DNA of 64,000 nt from an uncultured Eubacteriales bacterium (GCA_902790015.1 CADAQF010000024.1:1-64000), one strand, 5' to 3'. Positions 9,901 to 17,505 are shown, counted from the stretch's first letter. Program-made: numbers and translations. The notes: generated by a model not told the origin, from the letters alone.

Positions 9901-10168
9901 CCGAGCCGGAAAGACCGCCATCTTCCCCGTGCTGGTCGGCCGGGACGAGGACGCTTTCCTTCTGTCCAACCGCATGAGGAAAGCCGGCGTCTTCGTGCCG
10001 CCCGCGGTATTCCCCGCCGTGCCCAGGGGCAGGGCCCTGCTGCGCTTCTGCGTGACCAGCTGCCACCACGAGCAGCAGATCGCCGACGCGCTGGACGCCC
10101 TGGAAAACTGCGCCAAGGAATGCGGCATCGACCTGCCCCGCACAGCTCCCGCCGCCGAAAACGCCTGA
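6911..10168 (+). CDS. Single-chain acyl ligase - acyl carrier protein - alpha-oxoamine synthase
   Basis: 1085 residues in three parts. Residues 1 to about 560 are an AMP-forming ligase: TSGTT at 161-165, GFGMTETG near 350, HTGDLVSLRDDG and GRVKDLIINESGENVYP, and SSSLKVKR carrying the late lysine. About 580-665 is a carrier protein with the phosphopantetheine serine at 616 (KGDSLSL). About 690-1075 is a PLP-dependent alpha-oxoamine synthase (BioF/KBL/serine palmitoyltransferase family) with DHNSIMEGIR, MVDEAHSACVIG and the Schiff-base Lys 921 in GTLSKGLGTCGGY. Inferred chemistry: activate a fatty acid, load it on the built-in carrier, condense it with an amino acid to a 2-amino-3-ketone. AAGGAGG lies 17 bases before the ATG, unusually far, but no better start exists. 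Isolated gene with its own promoter and terminator. Confidence 0.9.
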   Translation: MDQVELRSERLQQDMTLRGLYDILFENEDAPQALFLDQDQQKKVVTYGECRARALAAARTLRADGAQPGGYIALQLDTCPEWFALYWGIILSGANALLLDPSHSDDMTKYLMRQAGATALIGEKKREKLTGVRQYTKDELISAPPAGDYKPLFGTKTALCTSGTTQTSRVFVYDEKALCSQLLNSMLLHRANRRIIDSEGIRNLVFLPNHHVFGFLVCMLWMSFIGGDNIYLRDRSPQTILQTARVFEPTMLITVPLLLNNLCAGIRRNMEANPDQASAMAKALSRSEAEQKKNPERGLSLAETRLFEQQLRQLLGVKLRCVIIGGAFAPRENLELFNGLGYYTVCGFGMTETGVTSVESGMGWDDRLSGSVGKPFDSAEYRVSSPDENGVGELLIRGSTLHSGRLENGQEYPPLLDENGFFHTGDLVSLRDDGRLTIVGRVKDLIINESGENVYPDELEAQFVPPPQVDQYTVLGLPMEGEKKGPYEHIALVMHLQQNTDPLPDAEIWAAVARLNSRFPAMKQISRVLVTEPSLPLSSSLKVKRAALRQGLSDGSIPFRLVEKSGEGPRPVKKKPLPAREDIAQKVTALYAEVLQLPQDQIDPDASFLEDLKGDSLSLITMTVKAEELFGVIIPEDLYGECTSVNTTAKLIERLLKGEEAESAPKERAQVVPIIRFEDTPEYKAFEKRQKALMESEEDNPYFVAHDSPLTDTSLMDGQRVVNFGSYNYVGMSGRRETMEAAKAAIDRYGTSASGSRLLAGEKTLHKELEAALAEWKHAESALVLVGGHSTNVTIVGNFCTKGDLILYDAIDHNSIMEGIRLSDAEALPFPHNDTVSLERLLKLHRDHYAKVLIVVEGVYSMDGDIAPIPEYVRIKKEYGCFLMVDEAHSACVIGEHGGGVDEYFGLLPDDIDIKMGTLSKGLGTCGGYLAGKRSLIEYLHYNLPGFVFSVGMSPPLAAASLCAIRLLRSDPSIMENMRRNIACFTREAQKHRFDIGRAGKTAIFPVLVGRDEDAFLLSNRMRKAGVFVPPAVFPAVPRGRALLRFCVTSCHHEQQIADALDALENCAKECGIDLPRTAPAAENA

Positions 10169-10232
10169 CGCGTTTGATCTCCCGCGCAGGCCGCCCAATA
10201 AGCCTGCGCAAAAAGACCTTTTCCAAATCCTC

Positions 10233-10270
10233 CGCCGCGCCGCGATGTAAAACCGCTGGCGCGGCGTTTT
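10233..10270 (+). terminator. Terminator after the ligase-ACP-oxoamine synthase gene
   Basis: CGCCGCGCC (10233-10241) pairs perfectly with GGCGCGGCG (10258-10266), followed by TTTT. The remainder of 10169-10412 shows nothing else. Confidence 0.75.
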
Positions 10271-10412
10271 CGTTGCGCCAAACGCCCTCGCCCGCCTCCT
10301 GACTGTCACTTTCCCGGCGCCCGCGTACCCCGGACGTCCGGCGCTCCCTTCCCGGCGGTCCCAAAAAGGAAGCGGGCTTCATGGCAAAAATATGAAATCC
10401 TGATGATTTCAG

Positions 10413-10441
10413 TTGCCAAACCGCCTCGGATTTGGTATACT
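10413..10441 (+). promoter_or_regulatory. Promoter of the Gls24/AmaP operon
   Basis: TTGCCA (10413-10418), 17 bases, TATACT (10436-10441). A textbook AGAAGGAGGT ribosome site follows at 10451-10460. Confidence 0.7.
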
Positions 10442-10468
10442 GAAACAATCAGAAGGAGGTGCTTTTTC

Positions 10469-11089
10469 ATGCCGTCCAAGGATGAAAATCTTCCCGTTCA
10501 TGTGGATCTGGATCTGCATAACGGCGGAACTATTAAATACGCCAACGAAGTCATCGCCATCATTGCCGGCGTCGCCGCGACCGAGGTCGAAGGGATCGCC
10601 GGCATGGTGACCAGCGGCGGTATCGGCGATATCATCGGCCGCAACCGCAACATCACCCGCGGGGTGAAGGTGGACCTGGGCAGCGAAGAGGCCTCGGTGG
10701 ACCTGTACATCACCGTGGAATACGGCACGCCCATCCATAAAGTGGCCGCCGAGGTGCAGGAAAACGTCCGCAAGGCCATCGAATCCATGACCGGCCTTCA
10801 CGTCGTCAAGGTGGACGTTCACGTGCAGGGCGTCAGCTTCGAAAAGGAAAACAAGGAACGGGACGCCGCCATCGAGTCCGCCCGCAAGCCCGCCCTGGAG
10901 GAAGGCGAAGCCAAGCCTAAAAAGGCCCGCTCCCGCAAGCCCAAGGAAGCTCCAAAGGCCGAACAGCCCGCCCCGGCGGACGGCGCTGCGCAGGAAGCTC
11001 CCGCAGCCGAGGAAGCTCCCGCCGCTGATTCGGCTCCCGCGCAGGAAGGGGAAGCGCCCGCTCCCCAGGACGAGGCCCCGCAGGAATAA
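10469..11089 (+). CDS. Asp23/Gls24 family envelope stress protein with a long acidic tail
   Basis: 206 residues from the ATG that follows AGAAGGAGGT; an upstream in-frame extension overlaps the promoter and is rejected. Residues 1-125 are the Asp23/Gls24 domain (YANEVIAIIAGVAATEVEGIAGM, then DLYITVEYG and NVRKAIESMTGL). The last 75 residues are a low-complexity Ala/Pro/Glu tail (PAAEEAPAADSAPAQEGE). The family forms a membrane-associated layer held by AmaP, which is the next gene. The tail is far longer than in typical members. Confidence 0.9.
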   Translation: MPSKDENLPVHVDLDLHNGGTIKYANEVIAIIAGVAATEVEGIAGMVTSGGIGDIIGRNRNITRGVKVDLGSEEASVDLYITVEYGTPIHKVAAEVQENVRKAIESMTGLHVVKVDVHVQGVSFEKENKERDAAIESARKPALEEGEAKPKKARSRKPKEAPKAEQPAPADGAAQEAPAAEEAPAADSAPAQEGEAPAPQDEAPQE

Positions 11090-11160
11090 TACGGAATCAT
11101 CCGGCGGTGTAAGCCGGTGAATGAATACCTGTACAATCCAAGAAGGAGGCATGACCCGGT

Positions 11161-12048
11161 ATGAAAGCTCGATTCGGTACCCGGTTGACCCTGTTGATCA
11201 TTGCGTTTGTGCTGCTGGTGTTCGGCGTGGCCACGCTTTATGTGGGCATCCGTCTGAACGGCATCGCCCTGAACCGCGAAACGGTTGACCTTCTCAAGGA
11301 GATCCAGGAGGCCGAAAAGCCGGTCATCGGCGGCGCGGGCTACTGGACGGTCCGCCGCATCATCATCCTGGCGATGGGCGCGCTGCAGGTCGTAGGTTCC
11401 CTGCTCCTGTTCAGCATCCCCGGCCGCATGCGCTATAAGCGCAAGGACTTCATCGTCCAGCAGACCGACAACGGCGAGATCCGCATCGCCGTCAAGGCCG
11501 TGGAAAACCTGGTCAACAAGTGCATCGACACCCATGAGGAGATCCATGTCAACAGCCTGAAGGTCAGCAATTTCCGCGACGGCGTCGTGGTGGACCTGAA
11601 GGCCTCCATGCCCAACAACATCTCGATCCCCCTGTCCATCGAGTCTCTGCAAAAGCAGATCAAGCAGTATCTGACCGTCTCCTCCGGCATCAACGTCAAG
11701 GAAGTCCGGGTGGACGTCAACGACACCAACGAGACCCTGACCCGCGAATCTCCCTACGAGCTGCGCAGCGAAACGGCTGAAAAGCCCGAAAAGAAGTCCG
11801 TGCACGAGCGCGTCTTTGAAGAGGAAGCTCCCCAGGAGCCCGTGCCGGAAGCGCCCGCCCCGGAGCAGGCGCCCGCTCCCGAAGCGGAAACGCCGGCCGA
11901 AGCCGTCGCCGAAACCGCACAGGAAGTACAGGATGCGGCCGCTGACACAGCAGAGGACGTTCAGGATGCCGCGGAGGATATCAAAAAGGCCGCACAGGAC
12001 GCCAGTGAGGAACTGACCGCTCCCTTTGGCGGACAGGAAGAACAATAA
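11161..12048 (+). CDS. AmaP-type membrane anchor for Gls24, with extended helical tail
   Basis: 295 residues. Two membrane segments (about 8-30 and 64-86) are followed by a cytoplasmic Asp23-related domain (FIVQQTDNGEIRIAVKAVENLV to VKEVRVDVND). The C-terminal 85 residues are Ala/Glu/Pro-rich and end in an amphipathic repeat (AQEVQDAAADTAEDVQDAAE). Anchors the Gls24 protein to the membrane in known relatives. Lies 71 bases after the Gls24 gene and 30 before the DUF2273 gene. GGAGG is 13 bases upstream, somewhat long; an intervening ATG at 11151 is out of frame. Confidence 0.85.
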   Translation: MKARFGTRLTLLIIAFVLLVFGVATLYVGIRLNGIALNRETVDLLKEIQEAEKPVIGGAGYWTVRRIIILAMGALQVVGSLLLFSIPGRMRYKRKDFIVQQTDNGEIRIAVKAVENLVNKCIDTHEEIHVNSLKVSNFRDGVVVDLKASMPNNISIPLSIESLQKQIKQYLTVSSGINVKEVRVDVNDTNETLTRESPYELRSETAEKPEKKSVHERVFEEEAPQEPVPEAPAPEQAPAPEAETPAEAVAETAQEVQDAAADTAEDVQDAAEDIKKAAQDASEELTAPFGGQEEQ

Positions 12049-12078
12049 AACTTACTGAGGATCAAGGAGGCTACCGGT

Positions 12079-12750
12079 ATGTCTGACAAGCGCGTGAAGA
12101 AATATCTGCAGGTCGGCACCATGGAGTGCATGCTTTTGTGCATGGGCATCGCCCTGCTCGTCGGCATCGGCTTCATCTCCATCGGTTTCTGGAAAACGCT
12201 GCTGCTGGCGCTGCTGCTTCTGATCGGCCTTTTCATCGGCGGCGTGTCGAATAAGGGCGAGGTCATCCAGAACTGCTATAACCGCCTGTTCCCCGGCCGG
12301 GTCCAGAGGGAAGCCAGCCGCCAGCAGCTGGCCGAGCAGGTGCGCCGCACTGTGAACAACAAGGACTTTGACGAGGACGATGCCGAAGCCCAGCCCGCGG
12401 AGGAACCCGCTGCTGCCGCCGAAGAAGCCCTCGATCAGGCTGCCGGCCAGGCCGAAGCCGCGGTGCAGGAAGCCGGTGAGGCTGCACAGACCCTTGCGCA
12501 GGAAGCCGGCGATGCCGTACAGGCCGCCGCTCAGGACGTGAAGGACACCGCGGAGACCATCGCGCAGGAGGCCGGCGAAGCCGTGCAGGCTGTCCGCGAA
12601 AAGGCTGAGGACATCGTCCATTCCGCCGAACAGGAAGCCCAAAGCGCCCTGGAGGAAGTCAGGGAAAAGGTGACCGATACCGCCCAGGATGTGAATCAGG
12701 CCGCACAGGACGCCGCCGACGCCGTCCGCGACGAGCTGAAGCCCGACTGA
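12079..12750 (+). CDS. DUF2273-like membrane protein with a coiled Ala/Glu/Gln-rich tail
   Basis: 223 residues. Two close membrane helices (about 17-33 and 37-55) ending GGVSNKGEVIQ match the short DUF2273 protein that normally ends near residue 70 in Gls24 operons. Here about 140 residues follow as an amphipathic helix of roughly 11-residue periodicity (AGEAAQTLAQEAGDAVQAAA and similar). The tail resembles apolipoprotein- or LEA-like sequences. GGAGG lies eight bases before the ATG. Third gene of the operon. Confidence 0.8.
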   Translation: MSDKRVKKYLQVGTMECMLLCMGIALLVGIGFISIGFWKTLLLALLLLIGLFIGGVSNKGEVIQNCYNRLFPGRVQREASRQQLAEQVRRTVNNKDFDEDDAEAQPAEEPAAAAEEALDQAAGQAEAAVQEAGEAAQTLAQEAGDAVQAAAQDVKDTAETIAQEAGEAVQAVREKAEDIVHSAEQEAQSALEEVREKVTDTAQDVNQAAQDAADAVRDELKPD

Positions 12751-12812
12751 CGTTTCTCCGGTCTGGCCCGAAGCGCTTTTCTTAACGTCTTCCCCTGCAT
12801 ATGAAAAACGCA

Positions 12813-12837
12813 ACTGTTCAGTCGCAGACTGAACAGT
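12813..12837. repeat. Perfect 11-bp palindrome of the TTCAGT family
   Basis: ACTGTTCAGTC, a GCA loop, GACTGAACAGT. The arms match the two ends of the composite repeats at 17981-18477 and 49315-49923. It lies between the DUF2273 and nusB genes and has no T run, so it is not a standard terminator. Confidence 0.8.
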
Positions 12838-12901
12838 CTCCATTCATCACACAGCGGGTACGGGGCCACCCGTACCCGCGTCATTCGCAAGGAGATTATT
12901 T

Positions 12902-13414
12902 ATGGCCCGTAAACAGGCGCGTGTCGCCGCGATGCAGATGATATACGAACAAATGGAGGGCGGCGACGGCGGCGAGGAGACGCTGTGCGGGCTGATCGGC
13001 TTCGGCGCGCAGGACCCGGAAGAGGACGCTCCCGCCCCCGAAGGAGCCTTGGAGCAGCCTGAGGCGGAGCCTTCTCCGGCTTCAGAGGATGCGGCCCCCG
13101 CCGCTCCCGTTTCTTCCCCGGAATTTGAGGAAGACTGCGCCTTCATCCGCTCCCTCGTGTCCGGCGTGACGGCCCGCGCCGCCGAGCTGGACGGGCAGAT
13201 CGCCCCCTATCTGCGCGGCTGGTCTATGGACCGCGTCGCCCGGGTGGACCTGGCCATCCTCCGCCTGGCCGTGTACGAGCTCTCCTCGGGGAACACGCCC
13301 CAGAGCGTGATCATCAACGAGGCTGTGGAAATGGCCAAGCGCTTCTCTTCGGACAAGAGCGGTTCCTTCGTAAACGGCGTCCTGGGCGCGTTCGTGCGCG
13401 GGGAAAAGCCGTGA
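12902..13414 (+). CDS. nusB: Transcription antitermination factor NusB with an acidic insertion
   Basis: 170 residues. The N-terminus (ARKQARVAAMQMIYEQMEG) and C-terminus (LRGWSMDRVARVDLAILRLAVYEL, VIINEAVEMAKRFSSDKSGSFVNGVLG) are classical NusB. Between them, about residues 38-75, sits an Ala/Pro/Glu-rich insertion not usual in the family. NusB binds boxA RNA with S10 to antiterminate rRNA transcription. AAGGAG precedes the ATG. It overlaps the following gene by four bases and heads a housekeeping run to 17952. Confidence 0.92.
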   Translation: MARKQARVAAMQMIYEQMEGGDGGEETLCGLIGFGAQDPEEDAPAPEGALEQPEAEPSPASEDAAPAAPVSSPEFEEDCAFIRSLVSGVTARAAELDGQIAPYLRGWSMDRVARVDLAILRLAVYELSSGNTPQSVIINEAVEMAKRFSSDKSGSFVNGVLGAFVRGEKP

Positions 13415-14340
13415 ACACGGTGCTGGGGCTGGACACCAGCTGCTACACCACCTCCGCCGCCCTGGCGGGGGACGGCGGCTTCTGGACGTCCGCCCGCAGG
13501 CTTTTGCCGGTGCAGGCGGGGGAAAGGGGCCTGAGGCAGAGCGAGGCCGTCTTCGCCCATACCCGCCAGCTGCCCGACATGGTGGAACAAGTCCTTTCGC
13601 GGACGGACCGGCCCGTCACCGCCGTCTGCGCCTCCGTTTCCCCGGTGGATGGGGAGGATTCCTACATGCCGGTCTTTCTGGTCGGCGCGGGCTACGGGCG
13701 GGCGCTGGCCGCGGCGCTCCGGGTGCCCTTTTTCACCACCACCCATCAGCGCGGCCACCTGCGCGCCGCCCGGGTGGATACGGCCCTTCAGGGCAGCCGG
13801 TACCTGGCCCTTCATTTATCCGGGGGTACTACGGACGTGCTGCTCAAAGACGGCGAAGAGATCCGCCGCCTCTCCTCCTCTTTGGACCTGCATGCCGGCC
13901 AACTGGTGGACAGGGTGGGCGTAAAGCTCGGCTGTCCGTTCCCGGCAGGCCCCGCGCTGGAGCGGCTGGCCGAAGGCTTTGAGGCCGGCGGCCTCGTCCC
14001 TGTCTCGGTCACGAAGGAAGGGTGCCACCTGTCCGGCGCCGAGGCGCAGCTTACGCGTCTGATCAGCGAAAACGCCCTTCCGCCGGGCCAAATCGCCGCG
14101 GAAACTTACGACGTGCTGTGCCGCACGGTGTTAAGGCTTTTGTCGCAGGCGGCGGAGGAGACCGGCGTGCGCGCGGCGCTTTTGTTCGGAGGCGTGATGA
14201 GCTCAGAGCGTCTTCGCCTGATGCTTTTATCCCGGGCGGAAAAACGCCGCCTGGGTCTGTCCCTGTATTTCGGCAGGCCCGAGCTTTCGGGCGACAACGC
14301 GGTGGGCGTGGCCCACATCGGTTTGGAAAGGATGAAATGA
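13411..14340 (+). CDS. TsaD/Kae1-like paralogue
   Basis: 309 residues, GTG start overlapping the nusB stop (GTGA). The fold is ASKHA/Kae1: LGLDTSCYTTSAAL near the start, HQRGHLRAA (HxxxH metal site, near 112-116), HLSGGTTDVL and a C-terminal GGVMSSERLR and LSGDNAVGVAHIG. Authentic TsaD, which makes tRNA t6A, has SCDETA at the N-terminus; here it reads SCYTTS. It is therefore more likely a paralogue than the essential TsaD. Genes of this kind occur between nusB and xseA in Clostridia, as here. Function unknown. Confidence 0.8.
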   Translation: MNTVLGLDTSCYTTSAALAGDGGFWTSARRLLPVQAGERGLRQSEAVFAHTRQLPDMVEQVLSRTDRPVTAVCASVSPVDGEDSYMPVFLVGAGYGRALAAALRVPFFTTTHQRGHLRAARVDTALQGSRYLALHLSGGTTDVLLKDGEEIRRLSSSLDLHAGQLVDRVGVKLGCPFPAGPALERLAEGFEAGGLVPVSVTKEGCHLSGAEAQLTRLISENALPPGQIAAETYDVLCRTVLRLLSQAAEETGVRAALLFGGVMSSERLRLMLLSRAEKRRLGLSLYFGRPELSGDNAVGVAHIGLERMK

Positions 14341-14341
14341 T

Positions 14342-15196
14342 ATGGCGCAGCTGCTGGACGGAAGAGTCTATTCTGAAGAAGCCCTGCAGGAGATCAAGGT
14401 CCAGGTGCAGGAACTGAAAAACCAGGGCGTCACGCCCGGCCTGGCCGTGATACTGGTCGGCGAGGATCCCGCCAGCCAGACCTACGTCCGCAACAAGGGC
14501 AAAGCCTGCGAAAAGACGGGCATCTATTCCCGCACCATCATCCTGCCGGCGCAGACCACCCAGGCGGAGCTCGAAAAGCTGATCCGCGAGCTCAACGACG
14601 ATAAGCAGATCGACGGCATCCTCGTGCAGCTGCCCCTGCCCGACGGGCTGGACGAGGCCAGGGCGCTGGCCTGCATCCGCCCCGAAAAGGATGCCGACGG
14701 CTTCCATGCCGTGAACGCCGGCAATCTCATGCTGGGCCAGCCCGGCACGCTCCCCTGCACGCCCAAGGGCGTCATCCGCATGCTCAAACTGGCCGGGGTG
14801 GAGATGGACGGCAAGCACGCCGTCGTCGTGGGCCGCAGCAATATCGTAGGCAAGCCCGCGGCCCTCCTGCTTCTGCGGGAAAACGCCACCGTGACCATCG
14901 CCCATTCCCACACGAAAGACCTGGGCGATATCACCCGCCAGGCGGATATCCTCGTGGTCGCCGCCGGCAAGCCCGGCCTGATCACCGGAGATATGGTGAA
15001 GCCCGGCGCCGCCGTGGTGGACGTGGGCATCAACCGCATCAACGGCCGCCTTTCCGGCGACGTCGATTTCACCTCGGTCGATCCCGTGGCCGGGTGGCTC
15101 AGCCCCGTCCCGGGCGGCGTGGGCCTCATGACCGTGGCCATGCTGATGGACAACGTGGTCGCCCTGGCCAGGGCGCGGGCCGAAAAGAAGGCATGA
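14342..15196 (+). CDS. folD: Bifunctional methylenetetrahydrofolate dehydrogenase/cyclohydrolase FolD
   Basis: 284 residues, the usual length. Motifs: PGLAVILVGEDPASQTYVRNK (the YxxxK active-site region), DGILVQLPLP, the nucleotide-binding GRSNIVGKP and the C-terminal PVPGGVGLMTVAML. It interconverts methylene-, methenyl- and formyl-tetrahydrofolate in the cytoplasm. Starts one base after the TsaD-like gene and overlaps xseA by ATGA, so it is translationally coupled. Confidence 0.96.
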   Translation: MAQLLDGRVYSEEALQEIKVQVQELKNQGVTPGLAVILVGEDPASQTYVRNKGKACEKTGIYSRTIILPAQTTQAELEKLIRELNDDKQIDGILVQLPLPDGLDEARALACIRPEKDADGFHAVNAGNLMLGQPGTLPCTPKGVIRMLKLAGVEMDGKHAVVVGRSNIVGKPAALLLLRENATVTIAHSHTKDLGDITRQADILVVAAGKPGLITGDMVKPGAAVVDVGINRINGRLSGDVDFTSVDPVAGWLSPVPGGVGLMTVAMLMDNVVALARARAEKKA

Positions 15197-16419
15197 GCTG
15201 GACGCTTTCCGTCACCGAGCTCAACGAGTACGTCCGCCGCAGCCTCTCCGGCGACCCCATGCTCAGGGACATTTCCCTCAAGGGGGAGATCAGCAATTTC
15301 AAGCGCCACGTGACGGGCCATCTGTACTTTTCCTTAAAGGACGATCAGGCGCGCATCAACTGCGTGATGTTCCGCCAGGACGCCGTGTCCCTGACCTTTG
15401 CGCCCAGGGACGGCGCGCGGGTCACGCTCGAAGGCAGCGTGTCGCTGTATACCGCCGCGGGCAGCTACCAGTTTTACGCCCGGCGCATGACGGAGGACGG
15501 GCTGGGCGAGCTTTTCGTGAAGCTCGAGCAGCTCAAAAAGCGCCTGGCTTCGGAGGGCCTGTTCGACGAAGGGAAAAAGCGTCCCCTGCCCCTTCTGCCC
15601 CGCGCGGTCGGGGTGGTCACCAGCCGCACCGGCGCGGTCATTCACGATATCGCCCGGGTCGCCGGCCGGCGCAACCCTTCCGTGCAGCTGATCCTGCGCC
15701 CTTCTCAGGTGCAGGGCGAGGGCGCGGCGGAGGATATCGCCCGGGGCATCCGGGAGCTTTCCCGCGTCCCCTTGGTGGACGTGATCATCATTGGCCGCGG
15801 CGGCGGCTCTCTGGAGGATCTCTGGGCCTTCAACGAGGAGACCGTGGTGCGCGCCGTGGCGGCCTGTCCGGTGCCGGTGATATCGGCGGTCGGCCATGAG
15901 ACGGACGTGACCCTGTCCGATTTCGCGGCGGACGTACGCGCCGCCACGCCCAGCGCCGCGGCGGAGCTCGCCGTGCAGGAAAGGGAGGTCCTCCGCGCCG
16001 AAAAGGACATGCTGCTGACCCGCCTTTTTAAATCGGCCCACGACGCGCTGGCCGTACAGCGGGGCCGGCTGGACGGGCTGGAAAAGCGGCTCTCGGCCGG
16101 CCACCCCTCAGCCAGGCTGTCCGCCCAGCGGACGCTGGTGACGGAGCTTACGTGGCGGCTCCATCAGTCTGCCCGGGAAACGCTGGACAGCTTTAGGGCG
16201 GCGCTTCAAAAGCAGGAAACGGCGCTTAAAAGCCTGGGCCCGCAAAAAGCGCTGGAGCGCGGCTATCTCCTGGCCGTGGACCAGAAAGGCGCGCCGGTCA
16301 CCCGCGCGCAGGACGCGCCGGACACGATGAACCTCCTGTTCCTGGACGGTATCGTCCGGGCCCGCACGATTTCCAAGGAAATGGGGGATCCCTTTGGCGG
16401 CAAAGACCAAAAGCTTTGA
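15193..16419 (+). CDS. xseA: Exodeoxyribonuclease VII large subunit
   Basis: 408 residues from the ATG in the ATGA overlap with folD; the frame is open further upstream but that part is inside folD. N-terminal OB-fold (LSVTELNEYVRRSL, LKGEISNFKRHVTGHLYFSL) followed by the nuclease core (GVVTSRTGAVIHDI, DVIIIGRGGGSLEDLWAFN, PVISAVGHETDVTL) and a coiled C-terminus. Degrades single-stranded DNA with XseB, encoded next with a 26-base overlap. Confidence 0.96.
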   Translation: MSWTLSVTELNEYVRRSLSGDPMLRDISLKGEISNFKRHVTGHLYFSLKDDQARINCVMFRQDAVSLTFAPRDGARVTLEGSVSLYTAAGSYQFYARRMTEDGLGELFVKLEQLKKRLASEGLFDEGKKRPLPLLPRAVGVVTSRTGAVIHDIARVAGRRNPSVQLILRPSQVQGEGAAEDIARGIRELSRVPLVDVIIIGRGGGSLEDLWAFNEETVVRAVAACPVPVISAVGHETDVTLSDFAADVRAATPSAAAELAVQEREVLRAEKDMLLTRLFKSAHDALAVQRGRLDGLEKRLSAGHPSARLSAQRTLVTELTWRLHQSARETLDSFRAALQKQETALKSLGPQKALERGYLLAVDQKGAPVTRAQDAPDTMNLLFLDGIVRARTISKEMGDPFGGKDQKL

Positions 16420-16612
16420 AGACAGGCTCCGTGAGCTTGAAACCCTGGTGCTGCGTCTGGAGGAGGGCGGCAGGCCCCTGGCCGCGGCGCTTAAGGATTA
16501 CGAGAGCGGCGTCCGCCTTGCCCGCGACCTGGACCGCGAGCTGGACGCTGCCGAAAAAAAGATGCTCGAGCTGAAAAACGGAAAGCCCGAGCCCATGGAG
16601 GACGCCCCATGA
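16394..16612 (+). CDS. xseB: Exodeoxyribonuclease VII small subunit
   Basis: 72 residues, normal for XseB: SFEDRLRELETLVLRLEEGG and DYESGVRLARDLDRELDAAE form the helical pair that binds XseA. The start is a TTG inside the end of xseA (overlap 26 bases) with GGGGG upstream; no ATG or GTG fits. The stop overlaps the ispA start as ATGA, giving tight coupling. Confidence 0.92.
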   Translation: MAAKTKSFEDRLRELETLVLRLEEGGRPLAAALKDYESGVRLARDLDRELDAAEKKMLELKNGKPEPMEDAP

Positions 16613-17487
16613 CCGCGGCTTCCCGCTTTGAGGCCCTGCGTAAAGCCGTCAACGATCGGCTTTCCCTGGCCGTGCAGACCGAATGGGGGGACATCCCCGA
16701 GCCCCTGCGCGGCGCCATGGCCTATTCGCTGAACGGCGGGGGAAAGCGCCTGCGCCCGGTGCTGCTGCTGGCCGCCCATGAGCTGATCGCCCCCTGGGAC
16801 GAAGCGGCCATGCGCTTTGCCTGCGCGCTGGAGATGATCCACACCTATTCCCTCATCCACGACGACCTGCCCGCCATGGACGACGATACCCTCCGCCGCG
16901 GAAGGCCCACCTGCCATGTGGTGTACGGAGAGGGCATGGCCGTGCTGGCCGGCGACGGCCTGCTGAGCCTGGCCATGGAGGAGATGCTGTCCGTCCGGCA
17001 TCCCCGCGCGTTCGAAGCGGCGGCCTGCGTCGCCCGGGCCTGCGGGGTGCGCGGCATGGTGGCCGGCCAGTGCCTGGACCTTTCCCACGAGGGGGAAGCC
17101 CCCACGGAGGAGCTGGTGTCCGCCATCCACCGGGGCAAGACCGCCTGCCTTCTGACCGCGCCTTTGGAGGCCGGCCTCATACTGGCCGGGGCGGACGGGG
17201 AACAGCTGGCCGCCGGAAGGCTGTTCGGCCTTGACTTCGGCCTGGCCTTCCAGATTCAGGACGATCTGCTGGACCTGACCGGCGACGAAAAGCTGCTGGG
17301 CAAGCATGTTGGCAAGGACGAGGCCGAGGGCAAGCTCACCTGGCCGGCCCTGAAGGGCCCCGCGCAGGCCAGAAGGGACATGGAACGCCTCACAGAGGAA
17401 GCGTGCGCCGCGCTGGAAGGTGCCTTTGGCGAAAAGGCCGCCTTCCTGACCGGTCTGGCGCGCGAAAGCACGGGCAGGAACGTTTGA
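16609..17487 (+). CDS. ispA: Polyprenyl diphosphate synthase (farnesyl diphosphate synthase type)
   Basis: 292 residues. First aspartate-rich motif HDDLPAMDDD (near 85-94), second FQIQDDLLDLTGD (near 217), plus GGGKRLRP near the N-terminus. Condenses isopentenyl diphosphate with allylic diphosphates to make farnesyl (possibly geranylgeranyl) diphosphate for undecaprenyl and other isoprenoids. Position after xseB is the normal Bacillota order. The 1-deoxyxylulose phosphate synthase gene that often follows is absent here. Confidence 0.93.
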   Translation: MTAASRFEALRKAVNDRLSLAVQTEWGDIPEPLRGAMAYSLNGGGKRLRPVLLLAAHELIAPWDEAAMRFACALEMIHTYSLIHDDLPAMDDDTLRRGRPTCHVVYGEGMAVLAGDGLLSLAMEEMLSVRHPRAFEAAACVARACGVRGMVAGQCLDLSHEGEAPTEELVSAIHRGKTACLLTAPLEAGLILAGADGEQLAAGRLFGLDFGLAFQIQDDLLDLTGDEKLLGKHVGKDEAEGKLTWPALKGPAQARRDMERLTEEACAALEGAFGEKAAFLTGLARESTGRNV

Positions 17488-17505
17488 TACAGAGGAGGCA
17501 CGCCT

